Below, piece by piece: positions 36,903-48,122 of a stretch of 64,000 nucleotides of DNA. The notes beneath the pieces were generated by a model. It was not told where the DNA came from. It saw only the letters and a program-made list of their open reading frames with translations, and made no database searches. Source of the stretch: Montifringilla adamsi (lineage: Eukaryota; Chordata; Aves; Passeriformes; Passeridae); the NCBI GenBank assembly GCA_017590115.1, contig JAGGNK010015114.1:1929307-1993306 (forward strand), given 5' to 3'. Each line of letters starts with the position of its first letter. Position 1 is the stretch's first letter. The translations under genes and the position numbers were made by a program.

Positions 36903-39398
36903 TCTGATTGCAGAGCAGAAGGGGCAGCTTCCCCCCCAGGAGCTCCACTCAGTCACACAGAGCACCACACGTGGTTACAGCATACAGCAGCAGTGCTACC
37001 CCTGCCCTCCACTCCTGAACAGAAAAACCAACAAGAGTGGAGACAAGGTCCTTACCTGGCCTGCAAGCTGTGCAAAACCTAAATTAGGTACTTTTCCATC
37101 TGATACTAAATAATGAAAATATACAACTGAAACTCTCCAACCAGAATATGTGTACGGAAAAGCACCGGTGGTGACCTCATGTCACCACAAGTGACCTCAA
37201 GTGAAGAAATTAATAATTTATCACTGTGTGGAATATAATATTTTCACTATGTCAAATAGAAGTTAAAATACTCTAAGTAAGCAGTAGTTATTCTACCTAT
37301 AATACTCCTTTGTGTTTTCCTCTGGATTCTGAGCATAGGTGCTGCCATGGAAAGCATCTGAAAGCAGACTCTTCTTTTTAATAACAGTGCAGAAGTATTA
37401 AGCTGAAAGAACAGACCTTAGTTCAAGGAGGATGGCAGTGTGAACAGTGAGCGCTAGAAAAAAAGGGGAAGCACCAAGTGGCTAACATTATATAAATACC
37501 AATCAGATTTTTCAAGGATATATTACTTTTGCACTTCAAGATCAGGTTTCGATTTATTTTGGGATGTACAGAGACTGTAAAAGGTAAAGTGATTTACAGA
37601 ACACATATACCCATAATGTAGAGAAATGAGAACATGTGATGAGTTATGGAGGTGTGCTTTGTAGAGACCACCACAAAGTCATAGCTTTCACACCAAGAGA
37701 GTGCTGTACAATGCAATTCAAACCTCATATTTTATACAAACTTAAATTTACTCCTTGTTCCTCAGGCAAAGCTAAAGAGGGAGGCACGGTTTGCTGAAGG
37801 GAGCTATTAGCTGGGAGCACCACTCAGCAGGCCACAAACACATATGAGGAAAAGGAAAAACAGGGTAAGAGACCACCAAGGACCAGCCAATCTAATGGCA
37901 TTCCTGATACTGTAAGAACTGCAGGGTCACGGGGAGCCAACAATAGGAAATAAAAAGTTGACTGGGGCTGAGGAAGGGGAATTCTGGTCTGATGTGTTAC
38001 TTAATGGAAAGCACTACTGGAAGGAGGGAATACCATTTTTATTTATACACAAGTCATCAATTTTTTGAGTGTTGCTCTACCTACCTGTTAGATTCTTTTA
38101 TCTTTCAGTAAAATCATTACTATAATTGTATACTACTTTTCATAAGGTGCATTTTTATGCAAGACATCATGATTCATTTTAGAGCCATGTAGAGTTAAAA
38201 ATTTCAGTTTCATCCAGAAAAATATATACCTGATCATTATCAAGATCAACTTGATTTAATTGCCTTACTCAAATTAATTTCAATGATCACTAGAATACAC
38301 TGTGTGCAAGGGCAAAAGCTTCCCTAGCATCCATTTCAGAAGCTTGGTGAAACTTGTAGGACTTTAGTTACAGCTACTGAAAAAGGCCTGAGACACATTT
38401 AAATAAAATTACTTATCCAGGCAGAGGCAAAATGGATCCCCTTATCTAACAATTCTGTTCCACACAGGTGCAGGAAAGAAGAATTACAGGGACAGATTTG
38501 ATTTTAGACCCTATCATACCTGTCCAGTACATTTGTTTAAAGGTTCCTCAGTTACTGACAGCTCAGTGTCTTACTGAGCTAAGCTTTATTAAAGCTGCAT
38601 TTAAAATGAGCACCATTCTCCCAGCAGCTCAGAAAGCCCTGAGTACAGCTCTGCAACACTGTCGGCTGTGTGACACACACCAGATTGTCCTAAGCCTAAC
38701 CCCAATGTTAAGAGGGTTGTTTTATACTCCACTTTTTAAAAACTACTACCTTTTCAAGTAGATATTTCATTTTATAAAAACATGAGGCATTTTATATATG
38801 ACAGATCCTTTTACATATGGAAGTTTATAAATATTCTTCTCAGATATGCTTTTTTCTCTGTAAGTTTTACCCCATGGAGTAAGAAAGATATCAGTTAAAA
38901 TTTGTCCACTGCAATCCCACTTATCAGCTTAGAACAAACAAACATTAAAGATTCATTTACCTGACAAACATTAAAGATTAATTTACCTGAATTAGGAAAA
39001 GATTCCCTTTATTAGGACACTACCTGATGCACTGTAGACAATTAGCTACTGCCAACTACCCTAAAATTCTGTTATTTTACATAAACATGGCATTCAAGTG
39101 CAGGTTACGTGAGTTGCTCAATTTTTTGATTTTGTTATATCCAAAGTTTTGAATATGAACATCAGTTTAATAAATTATATGGAATGAAAATAACAGATAA
39201 GAGGAAATGAGTGAAACAGCTGTTATGAGGAAGTTTCAGATCGTTAATTTACTATCCAGAAGACCAAACCTGCCCAGAACCTGCGGCAGCAATGGAGATC
39301 CATGCACACATGTTGTATGCATGGGGTAGATCCTCCCCAGGAAAGAGAATCAACAAAACCAATTGCAAGGGAGTTCTGCAGCTGTTCTGCACTATTAA
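36903..39398. other. Non-coding stretch, no supported gene
   Basis: Unique AT-rich sequence. A 26-bp tandem duplication lies at 38939-38990 (units start CAAACATTAAAGATT, one mismatch). The 97-codon frame at 38468-38761 has no recognisable product. Confidence 0.45.
38939..38990 (+). repeat. Two tandem 26-bp units
   Basis: CAAACATTAAAGATTCATTT and CAAACATTAAAGATTAATTT begin adjacent units at 38939 and 38965, each ending ACCTGA. Only one base differs, so the duplication is recent. Confidence 0.9.
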
Positions 39399-39420
39399 AT
39401 TCAAGGTTTAAACCTTGAAT
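39399..39420. repeat. 22-bp perfect palindrome
   Basis: ATTCAAGGTTT is followed immediately by its exact reverse complement AAACCTTGAAT, with no spacer. Perfect two-fold symmetry of this length could form a cruciform or serve as a dimeric protein site, or be chance. A second, smaller near-palindrome lies at 39532-39551 (CCTGCACAG, AG, CTGTGCAGG). Confidence 0.85.
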
Positions 39421-42400
39421 CGATTTTATTGTTTTATTGTTTTGGCTGCTTTGGAGGCAAGAGACTGCCTTACTTCAGTAGAGAAGAGCCAGAGTTACAA
39501 GTGAAATAGCCTCTAGATGGTAGGATTGGTACCTGCACAGAGCTGTGCAGGAATGAGCTGTGTGACAAATGCTGTCCACAGCATGCTCTACATTTTAACA
39601 TCAAGCTCTGATGAAGTATCCCCAAGTCACTCGTAAGATATCCAAAACTGCTCCCAAAGTTATTGACAGTCATGAGATGATGGCAGAGGCTTTCCTATAA
39701 AAGCAAAGGATGATACCAGAGGCCCCAGGGATATAATCACTATTAGTTAATTACTGTCCCAGAAGGAATGTGACCATGAAACTGGCTTAAGAGACAGCAA
39801 TATGAACAAAGAGCACAGACAAAGAACTGTGCATGAGGTGAGCCTGTGAACCCATAAAGAAAGAAAAATAAAGTGATCCTCATCATTCAATAATATTACA
39901 GAGTAGGAGCGCTACTCTCTTCCTTCTTTCTTTGCCTCCCTACAAAAAGGAGGAAAAAAGGGGTTAACTATGCATGTCCACACATAACTTCAATTATTTC
40001 ATTACTGTCTCTCTGACACCCTTCCAACATCAGCTAGATTTTCTTACATCCTCTCAGATATTTTATTTCTCAGATCAACTGAACCTGAGACATGTTAAAT
40101 TTAAATGTGGCTTTTTTGGAATTCAGAATTAAGTGAACAAGCTAATGCCATTCAATAGAATTCAACAAACCAGCTTCCTAGACAGCAATTAAAGTTAAAG
40201 CAGTGATTTACAATGGCTACCAGAAGAGATTTAAAACAAATGTTTGTAATTAATACACAAAACAGGCCTTGAAAGCAATGGCCTGTGCTGGCAATATACA
40301 CCCCTGAAGGCTACAAGAGGACTTTATTTTGGGCTCTCCATATCCACTGTCCTTTTTCCCAGCAGTTGCTACCCTCCCTGGCAGGTCCCAGGGCAATGCC
40401 CCCACCTCAACAGTGTAAAGGTGTCCTGCTCCCTCTGGCAGGCTCAGGCTGATGCTACACCTGAAAGCTGCCAGCCTTGCAGCAACATCACACTAGGGAA
40501 GAGGATGCGCAAAAATACTTGGAGATAAAGAAATGCAATAAAAATTTTAAAGTGGTGACAAACATTTGTTTCTGAAAAGCTCTCACTTTTATGATGACAT
40601 CACCTTTCCGAGTCCCTTTTAGCTCCCACTCATCTACGCTGGATTTGGTAACTTTTACAGTTTTCTTCACACTCAATATTCTTTGCTTAACAAACCTTCA
40701 CAGTCCATCTGTGTAGAAAAATACATCACTGCAGCTGGTACTGGCTCATCCCTGAATAAATTACCTTTTTTCTCATAAGAATTGTCCTTATTCCAGAGCC
40801 AAAGCCAATATAATTTTTTAATCAGTTATATTACTGCTGATCTCATTCAAAGAACAGAAAAGAAAATCTGTCTTAATTCCTACACAATTAAGACAGATCA
40901 GGGAGAACAAGGAAGTATAATCCCTAAAAATGACATTTCCATTCCACTCTTCTACTCTAAATAGAGTCAAAAGCAAAGAGAAACAAAGCTTTTGAAAAGC
41001 AGGGAGCTTCAGATACTCATGAACTCTGAACTCATTTCTAACTGCTGAAGTTAATACATGACATGGGGGGAAACAATTTCTCCACATAAATGCTGCTATC
41101 CTTTTTCCCTAGGGCTCTTGGAGAGATAAAAACAGGAGGCTGTTTTCAGCCACGATTCACCATCAGTAAGCAAGAATTCCAAGTAAGCCCTTAGTATAAC
41201 TTTTAGAGTAATCAATGTCCAGCCAAACAGCAGTACAATTTTCAGCCTGCTGGATTTGGCATCCTAAGAAAAAGCAGTTACCTCATATTCACATGTCATA
41301 CCTGACTAGATCTAATCTTCATTTAAGCAATCTAAGACCCTGTTTCCAGTATGGAACCAACTGTGCAGATTCAAGTCATGCCTAATGCTTTTTTGGAAAA
41401 TTTTGCACATCTTCATTGGTCGGTTTCTCTCTAGTTCTTAGCCAAGAGTTAATTCCATTACCAGGGAACTGCATTCAATAATCTACCAGAAGGACAACAT
41501 TTTGATTTCACAGAAACAATGCAGATGTGAGTTGGGAAAATCTACATCCCACGGGAAGCCAAGGAGGATTGCTACTAATTCTAGGACTGTGGTCATCATC
41601 TTGTCTTGGAAGAACCTCAATACCCACAGTGATCGGGCTGAAGACATTCCTCTCTAGAGCAGTAAATATTATTTCCAGCCTGTAGAATCTGGACAGTTTT
41701 CCAGAACAAGGAACAATTTCTGCACTATTTTTATTTTAGAGGCTCAGCCTCTTTCCTTCATAAAAGATTAAACTTGACCATGACATGTACAAGTGCCAAG
41801 TGCATTTCCATTGCTCCTTACATGCCCAAAGATCATGAAGGAGCATTAAATGTGGGTAACTGTTAGAACATACAGGCACACTGCTGGAATACATACATCG
41901 AGGAAGATTTACATTTATTAACAAGCAAATGTAAAAAAGGCTGAATTGATGATTACAAGATTAGACATGGTGGGGGTTCTGGTAAAGTATCTGTCAAGAT
42001 ATGTCACGAACTATAGATTGGATGCAGATTTCATGAACAGCTGCACAGCTTATGGTATGAGATGATGATGTATATGAATGACCATTAATTTAATATTAAG
42101 CTGATATAACTTGACTTCTTGACATGCAATACAGTATTTTTAGTCTAAGAAATACCTCTCCTTAGTTACTGAAGCAGCAGAGCTTCAGTTCAAAGTGAAG
42201 GACATAAATTTTAGCAGCATTAGGCTGTGGAACTTCCGGATTTAGTCTTAAATTTTAAGTTTAAACTGTAATCGTGAGAAGCTCCTAGCACTGCAATATT
42301 TAACTTACCAGTTCTCTGGTATTTTCAAATGTTCATCAAGGCTACCTATGTTCAGTGGCAGCAGCATGCCTCCATAAAACTTACAGACACTTCTTTTTCA

Positions 42401-42975
42401 TCAAAAACCCCCATTTATGTAAGAGAACAAAAACTCTCCCATCCCAAACTTGTAAACATTATTCTGTTACACGGCCAGCAAAGCACTGATGCCAGCCTTT
42501 AGAGAGCAGGAAGGACAGCTATAATGTTATTATCAGAGGCCTCAAAATAAGAGCCAAGTTACCCTCCTGGTCTAGAAGGGCTGCAGTTGTGAACTGGAAC
42601 AACTGAGGTTCAACCCACTGCTGCATTTACTGCATCCCTGGATGGCAGCTAGGAATGATTACCAAGCCCCCGTTATCTCCCTGCTGAAATAAAGAAATAA
42701 ATAAATTAGGAAGGAAGGGAGCACCTCTGTGTTATTGTCATCTTTTTGCAAAAGCTCTGTTCCTTCTCAGTGATTTCTTATGGGCAGCTCCTCACAGTAC
42801 TGACTCCTTCTTCCTCACAGCACAGCCAACAAACTCCATCTAACTTCTCAACCAGCCAACCTACTCTTTTGTAATACCCATTCTACTTAGATCCAGCTGT
42901 GGCCTGTTAAAGGCAGGCCTGTTCCTAATTCTTGATAATTAGCGCAGCTGTAACTTCTTTACCTTCATCACTATC
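39421..42975. other. Non-coding stretch, no supported gene
   Basis: AT-rich unique sequence. It holds a 20-bp near-palindrome at 39532-39551 and short AAAT-type runs near 42690. Open frames, including the antisense pair at 40782-40964 and 40818-41087, give no recognisable product. Confidence 0.45.
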
Positions 42976-43717
42976 CCTATTTTCCTATATTCCATCTACC
43001 CCCACCTCCGTAACAGACGTATGAGGATCAGCTGGATCCCCAAATGAGGCATCCAGCGGTGGATAGCTTATCTCAGCTGATGGCTCCTTGTGCTGGTTCC
43101 AGCTGGCTCCAGGAGCTGCCAAGCCCTGCCTGGGGCTTGCCCAGCCCTCCCCAAGGCACAGCAGGGACACCAGGACACTGCTGCAGCAGCACAGAAACCT
43201 CTCCAGCCACCTCCCCTTCTGGAGCTCCCTCCTCCGACCCTCCCAGTCTGTGTCTTGCTCTGAGCACTACAAGTGAGCTCAGTGCAAATCGAGAAGAGGA
43301 AAAACAAGACATTAAAGTATTGATGACATGTTTTAATAACACCTATTTTCCTATATTCCATCTACCCCCACCTCCGTAACAGACGTATGAGGATCAGCTG
43401 GATCCCCAAATGAGGCATCCAGCGGTGGATAGCTTATCTCAGCTGATGGCTCCTTGTGCTGGTTCCAGCTGGCTCCAGGAGCTGCCAAGCCCTGCCTGGG
43501 GCTTGCCCAGCCCTCCCCAAGGCACAGCAGGGACACCAGGACACTGCTGCAGCAGCACAGAAACCTCTCCAGCCACCTCCCCTTCTGGAGCTCCCTCCTC
43601 CGACCCTCCCAGTCTGTGTCTTGCTCTGAGCACTACAAGTGAGCTCAGTGCAAATCCCAGGCATGTCGAGAAGAGGAAAAACAAGACATGAAAGTATTGA
43701 TGACATGTTTTAATAAC
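42976..43717 (+). repeat. Tandem duplication, GC-rich units of 366 and 376 bp
   Basis: CCTATTTTCCTATATTCCAT begins unit 1 at 42976 and unit 2 at 43342. The units are nearly identical through GTTTTAATAAC. Unit 2 has an extra CCCAGGCATGT after GCAAAT, and one base differs later (ATTAAAG versus ATGAAAG). Identical open frames therefore appear twice on both strands. These are a consequence of the duplication and not two genes. The sequence after unit 2 begins CCTA, as each unit does, a 4-bp microhomology at the breakpoints. The GC-rich core (43080-43280 and 43446-43646) contrasts with AT-rich flanks, and its identity is unknown. Confidence 0.93.
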
Positions 43718-45659
43718 CCTAACAACCACTTCAGTGTTCTTTTCCTACACGGACTTCCTTAAGCCAAGACTTGCGTGGAATACATTCTCATTTATTTTTT
43801 ATTCCTGCAGACTGTTATTTTTTCCTACCTTAATTTGCCAGTGAACTGTCTGCCATCCAATTAAAAATTACAATTTACTCCTCCTCCAAAAATTGTACTC
43901 ACATCCAGGTATTGCATTTTTCTAGGAATTGCACCTCTTGCAAGCTACTGTTCACATCCCAAGGCGTGCAGCCGTCCTGCTACCAGATCCTTCCCTTAAA
44001 ACTTTGTTCAAGGGCCTGGGAGCTGTTGAGAACCAGCTACCGCCCCTAAATAATGTCAAACTACCCAAAATTTCTATTCCTGATTTTCCACTCAGGCTCT
44101 GCTCCTGTTACAAATCTTATCCTCCCTGGAAGGCAAACTTGGCTGCTTTCAAAAGCCGTCCTCCAGCTCACAGCTCTGCCCGGCAATCCCTGAGCCCTCA
44201 TTTCCTCTACCAGCAGACGCAGCTGCAGCAGACAGAGGTGAATCCAAGCAGCCAATTCCCTTGCAGTTCCATGCAGCTGCAGAGAAAATGCTTTACTGCT
44301 ACAAAAATGCTGCAGTTCTAGGCAATGTTCAAGGAGGATAACGGGGGCCCTAACACTGACAGGAACTGTAACGGAAATACTGTATCTGAAATCCCTGTGA
44401 GGAGAGGATTCCTCACATGTCCTTATCCATTAATTACAGTTCTAACCAGGGCTTTTAGCAACTCCTGCTGCATTGCTCCCTCACATTCCAGGGAGGCCTT
44501 TGGGAGTCAGAAATCTACAGCTGGAAGGGGATGCTGGGGCACTCACTCCTTCCACTTGCTCATATGCATGGAAGAAAAAATTAAAATAAATGCAGTCTGA
44601 CACTTTCTCCAGTTTTCCACTTTCCCATGCCATGGGATTTAATTGTCTGACACAGGGGGACGTTTTAGAGAAGGAGTCCTATCACTGTGCTCCACCTACC
44701 AGTTAGAGTGTCCAAGACCTGAAGTAATATCCTCATGATAGGGCATTTTTTCATGTTTGGATGTGGCATTTTGAAAAACTTGATACTGTCATCAAAGAAT
44801 AAAGCAAGCTTCTGGCTCCACCATACCCCAAGCTCCACTTCCAAAAGCAGTAAATTTTGGAAAAGCAATGCAATAAATTTCCCTCGCCTCAAAGAGCCTT
44901 GTACCTCCCCTTCTTACCAACCACAACAGCATGGGTTCTAACACTCAGAGATGCAGAGATGACCTTGCACGTGCAACACCAGTGTAACGCCTCTCTTCTA
45001 CTGACAAGCCTTCCCCCAGCTGACAGAATGATAATTTAGAATAATATAATTTTCAATCAACAAAAGTACTGAAGAAAATAAAAAAAAAGATTTTCATTGT
45101 GTTGAAAAAACTGATAATAACAAGAGCTATTAAGTACAAATTTTCTTACTAGAATAGATGTGACTGGATCTAAAGGAATATTTCGCTTTGAGTAATTTTT
45201 TCTTTTAAGGGAAGTAGTCTAAAATCTGTGCATGCCTAGAGAAAGAGAACAAAACCCCACAACTGAACATCTACACAAGGAAAGCTTTTGAAATTATATC
45301 CCTGACAGAACTGTGGAAGGGAACAAGTATAAATGTAGCCAATCTTGTGTTTCTCTTAAACAATGGTTGAACATACCTTTGTGCTTACTGGTAATAACAA
45401 TTTTTTTTCATTATAGGATCAGATTGATATATACCTCCTCAATATTAAATTGGAATGATTCTTAAAAGCAGTAGTGTGGGAGTGAAAGAATCATTTTTAA
45501 CAGCCTGGTTTTAATTTCTCAAGTCCAAAATACCTTGTGAATCTATAACACTAGAGTGGTAATTCTGAGTCCATTCACCAGTTCGACATATGGCAGAGAA
45601 AGAATCTGGATAAATTCCACAGCTGACACAGGTGCAATGAAACACACAAAGCTGCATGG
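43718..45659. other. Non-coding stretch, no supported gene
   Basis: A 130-codon plus frame at 43929-44321 is the longest here. Its peptide (rich in L, P, Q and S) resembles nothing known. The minus frame at 44665-44892 is bounded by a possible acceptor near 44793 and a GTAGGT donor near 44699, but such pairs arise often by chance. Confidence 0.4.
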
Positions 45660-45745
45660 ATTTACAACAAAGGAGAGTTTGATCCAGAGACAGATAAGTG
45701 ACTTGCCCACAGAAATAAGTTCAGACATCAGTGGACACAGATCTC
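45660..45745 (+). repeat. MIR-like ancient SINE fragment
   Basis: The text TTTACA...GGAGAG...CCAGAGACAGATAAGTGA followed by CTTGCCCACAG parallels the conserved core of MIR elements (TTTTACAGATGAGG...CAGAGAG.TTAAGTGACTTGCCCA). The match is from memory and degraded at both ends. MIR elements are old amniote SINEs, so this is the oldest layer in the cluster. Confidence 0.5.
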
Positions 45746-45751
45746 AAAGTC

Positions 45752-45795
45752 TTTAAGGTCCCTTCCAACCCAAACCATTCCATGATTCCATGATT
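45752..45795 (+). mobile_element. CR1 LINE 3' terminus
   Basis: AAGGTCCCTTCCAACCCAAA followed by CCATTCCATGATTCCATGATT is the hallmark 3' end of avian CR1 retrotransposons, with the terminal octamer-type repeat present about twice. It is on the plus strand. Only the last ~45 bases are recognisable, a typical extreme 5' truncation, and no reverse-transcriptase sequence is present. Confidence 0.85.
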
Positions 45796-45913
45796 AAGAA
45801 TATGCAGAGTTTTGATCCCCACATGTAAGGTAACTGCATTTAAACATTAATGGGCAGTGGAAGACAGCTGGGGAAGAGAAAGACACTGACTGCAGGGCAT
45901 TCCCTCCCAGAAA

Positions 45914-46049
45914 TCACAGAATACTCTGAACTGGAAGGGACCCACAAGGATCATCAAGTCCAGGTCTTAAGTGAATGGCCCACAGAGGGATTGAACCTGC
46001 AACTGTGGGATTTTTACCACCATGCTCTGACCCACTCTGCTCATCTCAG
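45914..46049 (-). mobile_element. tRNA-Ile-derived SINE with CR1-like tail (TguSINE1 type)
   Basis: On the minus strand the element opens with a tRNA-like head containing GAGCAGAGTGGGTCAGAGC, aligned to the tRNA A-box region, and GGTTCAATCCC, a match to the Pol III B box (45987-45997). It then ends in CCTTGTGGGTCCCTTCCAGT and ATTCTGTGATTT, a CR1-style 3' tail. This tRNA-Ile head with a CR1 tail is the architecture of the passerine SINE TguSINE1, mobilised in trans by CR1. The tRNA part has lost anticodon-arm fidelity and is not a functional tRNA gene. It points to a passerine host. Confidence 0.78.
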
Positions 46050-47993
46050 TCTAGCAACTGTCTACCACCAGTTTTGTAAGACTAGAATTTAAGATAAGAA
46101 AAGATTTCTGCCCATAAACACTCTACAGTGAGTGGAGGGAGGGAAAAGCACTGCTGCCTCAGGACCAGAACAACTCCTCCAAGGACAAATGTGTGTGAAT
46201 TGATCATGCATGTATTAGGGCTACGCCAGCAGAGATGCTTCTTGCTATTCCATCATTGCATTCCTGGGGCACATTTTCAAGAGAGATGGTGGAACATGAA
46301 CTTCACTTTTATTTACAGTTGTGTAGAGTAAGTTCATAAAAGCAACTGCATGATGTTATCCTGATAAAGCAGGGGATCATAATTAACCACACAGTATTTT
46401 CCAGTCCCCTGTTCTTATTTTATTTTATGATAAGGCTGCAGAGAACATAAGAATGAGAGAATTAATTTTAAAAGCTAAGAATATATGGGGATCCTCATGT
46501 CCACCACCAAAGTCCACTTACTGTTCATAATATCACACAAACCATATCCCTCATTCCAATCCTGCATCAGCAACAATACCATGCAGTTTTCCCACCTCAG
46601 ACCAGAAGAGATTTTGAGCTAGAGACCTGAGAGCAGTAACCTTTCAGCTGATTTGAAACTGCAGGGAATGAGAAGTGTCAGTACAGACTGACGCCCTGGT
46701 GTCCTCAGTATTTGTTACAAGGCAGCACATTCAACATCTTCATGCACGGATTTTCGAATCAGTGTCTCTGCGTGCAACTGGAACACAAATGGAAAGGAGG
46801 TGGTGATACATGAAACACATTCTGGTGATGCAGAGCATTCAAGTTTCATTTGATGCTGTAGCCTATATAATTTAAATTGTTGATGGTGCACCTAAAAATT
46901 TTACAGCTGCAGTTATTTATTCAGCTAACTTCCATTATATTTCTGATACAAACTACCGTAGTTTTAAAGTAAAAGGTATTTTGAAATTTATGCTGTTATG
47001 TAAAGATGAGCAGATACATAATTTTTACACTCAAAACTTTCTGTGAAAAGGAATATTTAATATATATAACGAAAAAAGCAGCTAGTTCAGCAGCATCTGG
47101 CTAGCATTTAGACAGATGTGTGATGAATGATGTTTTGAGAATATCTGAAGATAGATAACTAGCTAAAACAACATTTGAAAAGCAAGTATTTATTTAAAAT
47201 ATAATAACTACGTGGGCTTTCATTTGTATACTGAATATTCATAGTCAGTCTTAATGAATATTTCCTGCAAAAGTTCTCTGCCCCTTCACAGTGGCATATT
47301 TATCACATTTTCCCAAAGACAGAAACATTTTGCCATTAAAATTTGATTGCTTCACTTGCAAGTTATAAAGATTTATAGCGTCTCTCAGGTGGTGTGAGAA
47401 ACATCACTAACACAGAGGTGCTGCTCGCAGGGACAATTGAGAAAATTTTAGATTTTGCTTAGATTAGAAAACATGTGCAGAGACCAGTTTTGGTTTTAGC
47501 CTTTGCTAAAATCCCTGGATCTGCCATTGCAATTGTTCTGCACAGGTAGCCCTTGCTTTGCAAGGATCCTGTGTACTGAACAAAAAATTGTTCAGCTTGG
47601 ATACAGCAAAACTGCTGTATAATAATAATGATCCCACAAAACACTTGGAGGGTTTGGTCCCTCCCTGCAAACCCAGCTGTTTAGAGTGACCTAATTTTCA
47701 GAACCAACTGATATTGTGATTTCCATGGGAGTCATTAGGAACACTCTGCACTTGAAAACATCAGATATTCTCTGCACTCTGCACAGCATTCCAGAAAGTT
47801 CCCTTAATCCAAACCCATGGAAAGCTGCTACAGCTGCCACTCAGTACTGAAGAAATCCAAAGTCACGAGGGGCTTTCTAACTGTGGAGTGCTGCCAGGGC
47901 TGCTTCAGCTCTGGCCAGGAGCTGGGTTTGCTGCTCCCCTTCTTTTAGAAAATCCAATATTACCTGTCCAAGGGGAGTTTCTTTCCTTGCCAG
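46050..47993. other. Non-coding stretch, no supported gene
   Basis: AT-rich unique sequence with no recognised repeat. Frames such as 46128-46331 and 47459-47644 give no recognisable product. Confidence 0.45.
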
Positions 47994-48122
47994 TGCTGGG
48001 TTTCTCTGGAGATGAGAACAGAATAGCCATACCAACTTCTCTTCCTAAACCTGAGTCACCGAGAATTGAAGATGAGACGAGGACTATCAAGATATCATTT
48101 AAGAAGCAGAGAAGCCCTGGAG
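47994..48122 (+). other. Candidate coding exon (129 bp, phase 1-1)
   Basis: The segment is preceded by a strong polypyrimidine acceptor (TTTCTTTCCTTGCCAG) and followed by GGAG|GTAGGC, a fair donor. One frame is open throughout and extends upstream to an ATG-type frame at 47888. The exon is exactly 43 codons with the same phase at both ends, so it could be included or skipped without frameshift. The peptide is polar and charged (PKPESPRIEDETRTIKISFK), as in disordered regions of nuclear or scaffold proteins, but I cannot assign a family. No neighbouring exon was found, and splice-site pairs around open frames are common by chance. Confidence 0.27.

Noticed and set aside
42985..43729. Pairs of identical 60-110-codon open frames, possible duplicated genes
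   Set aside because: They exist on both strands and in several phases only because the DNA unit is duplicated. No frame stands out as coding.
45974..46049. Possible tRNA-Ile gene on the minus strand
   Set aside because: The anticodon region is degraded and the tRNA part is joined to a CR1-like tail, so it is a SINE head and not a tRNA gene.
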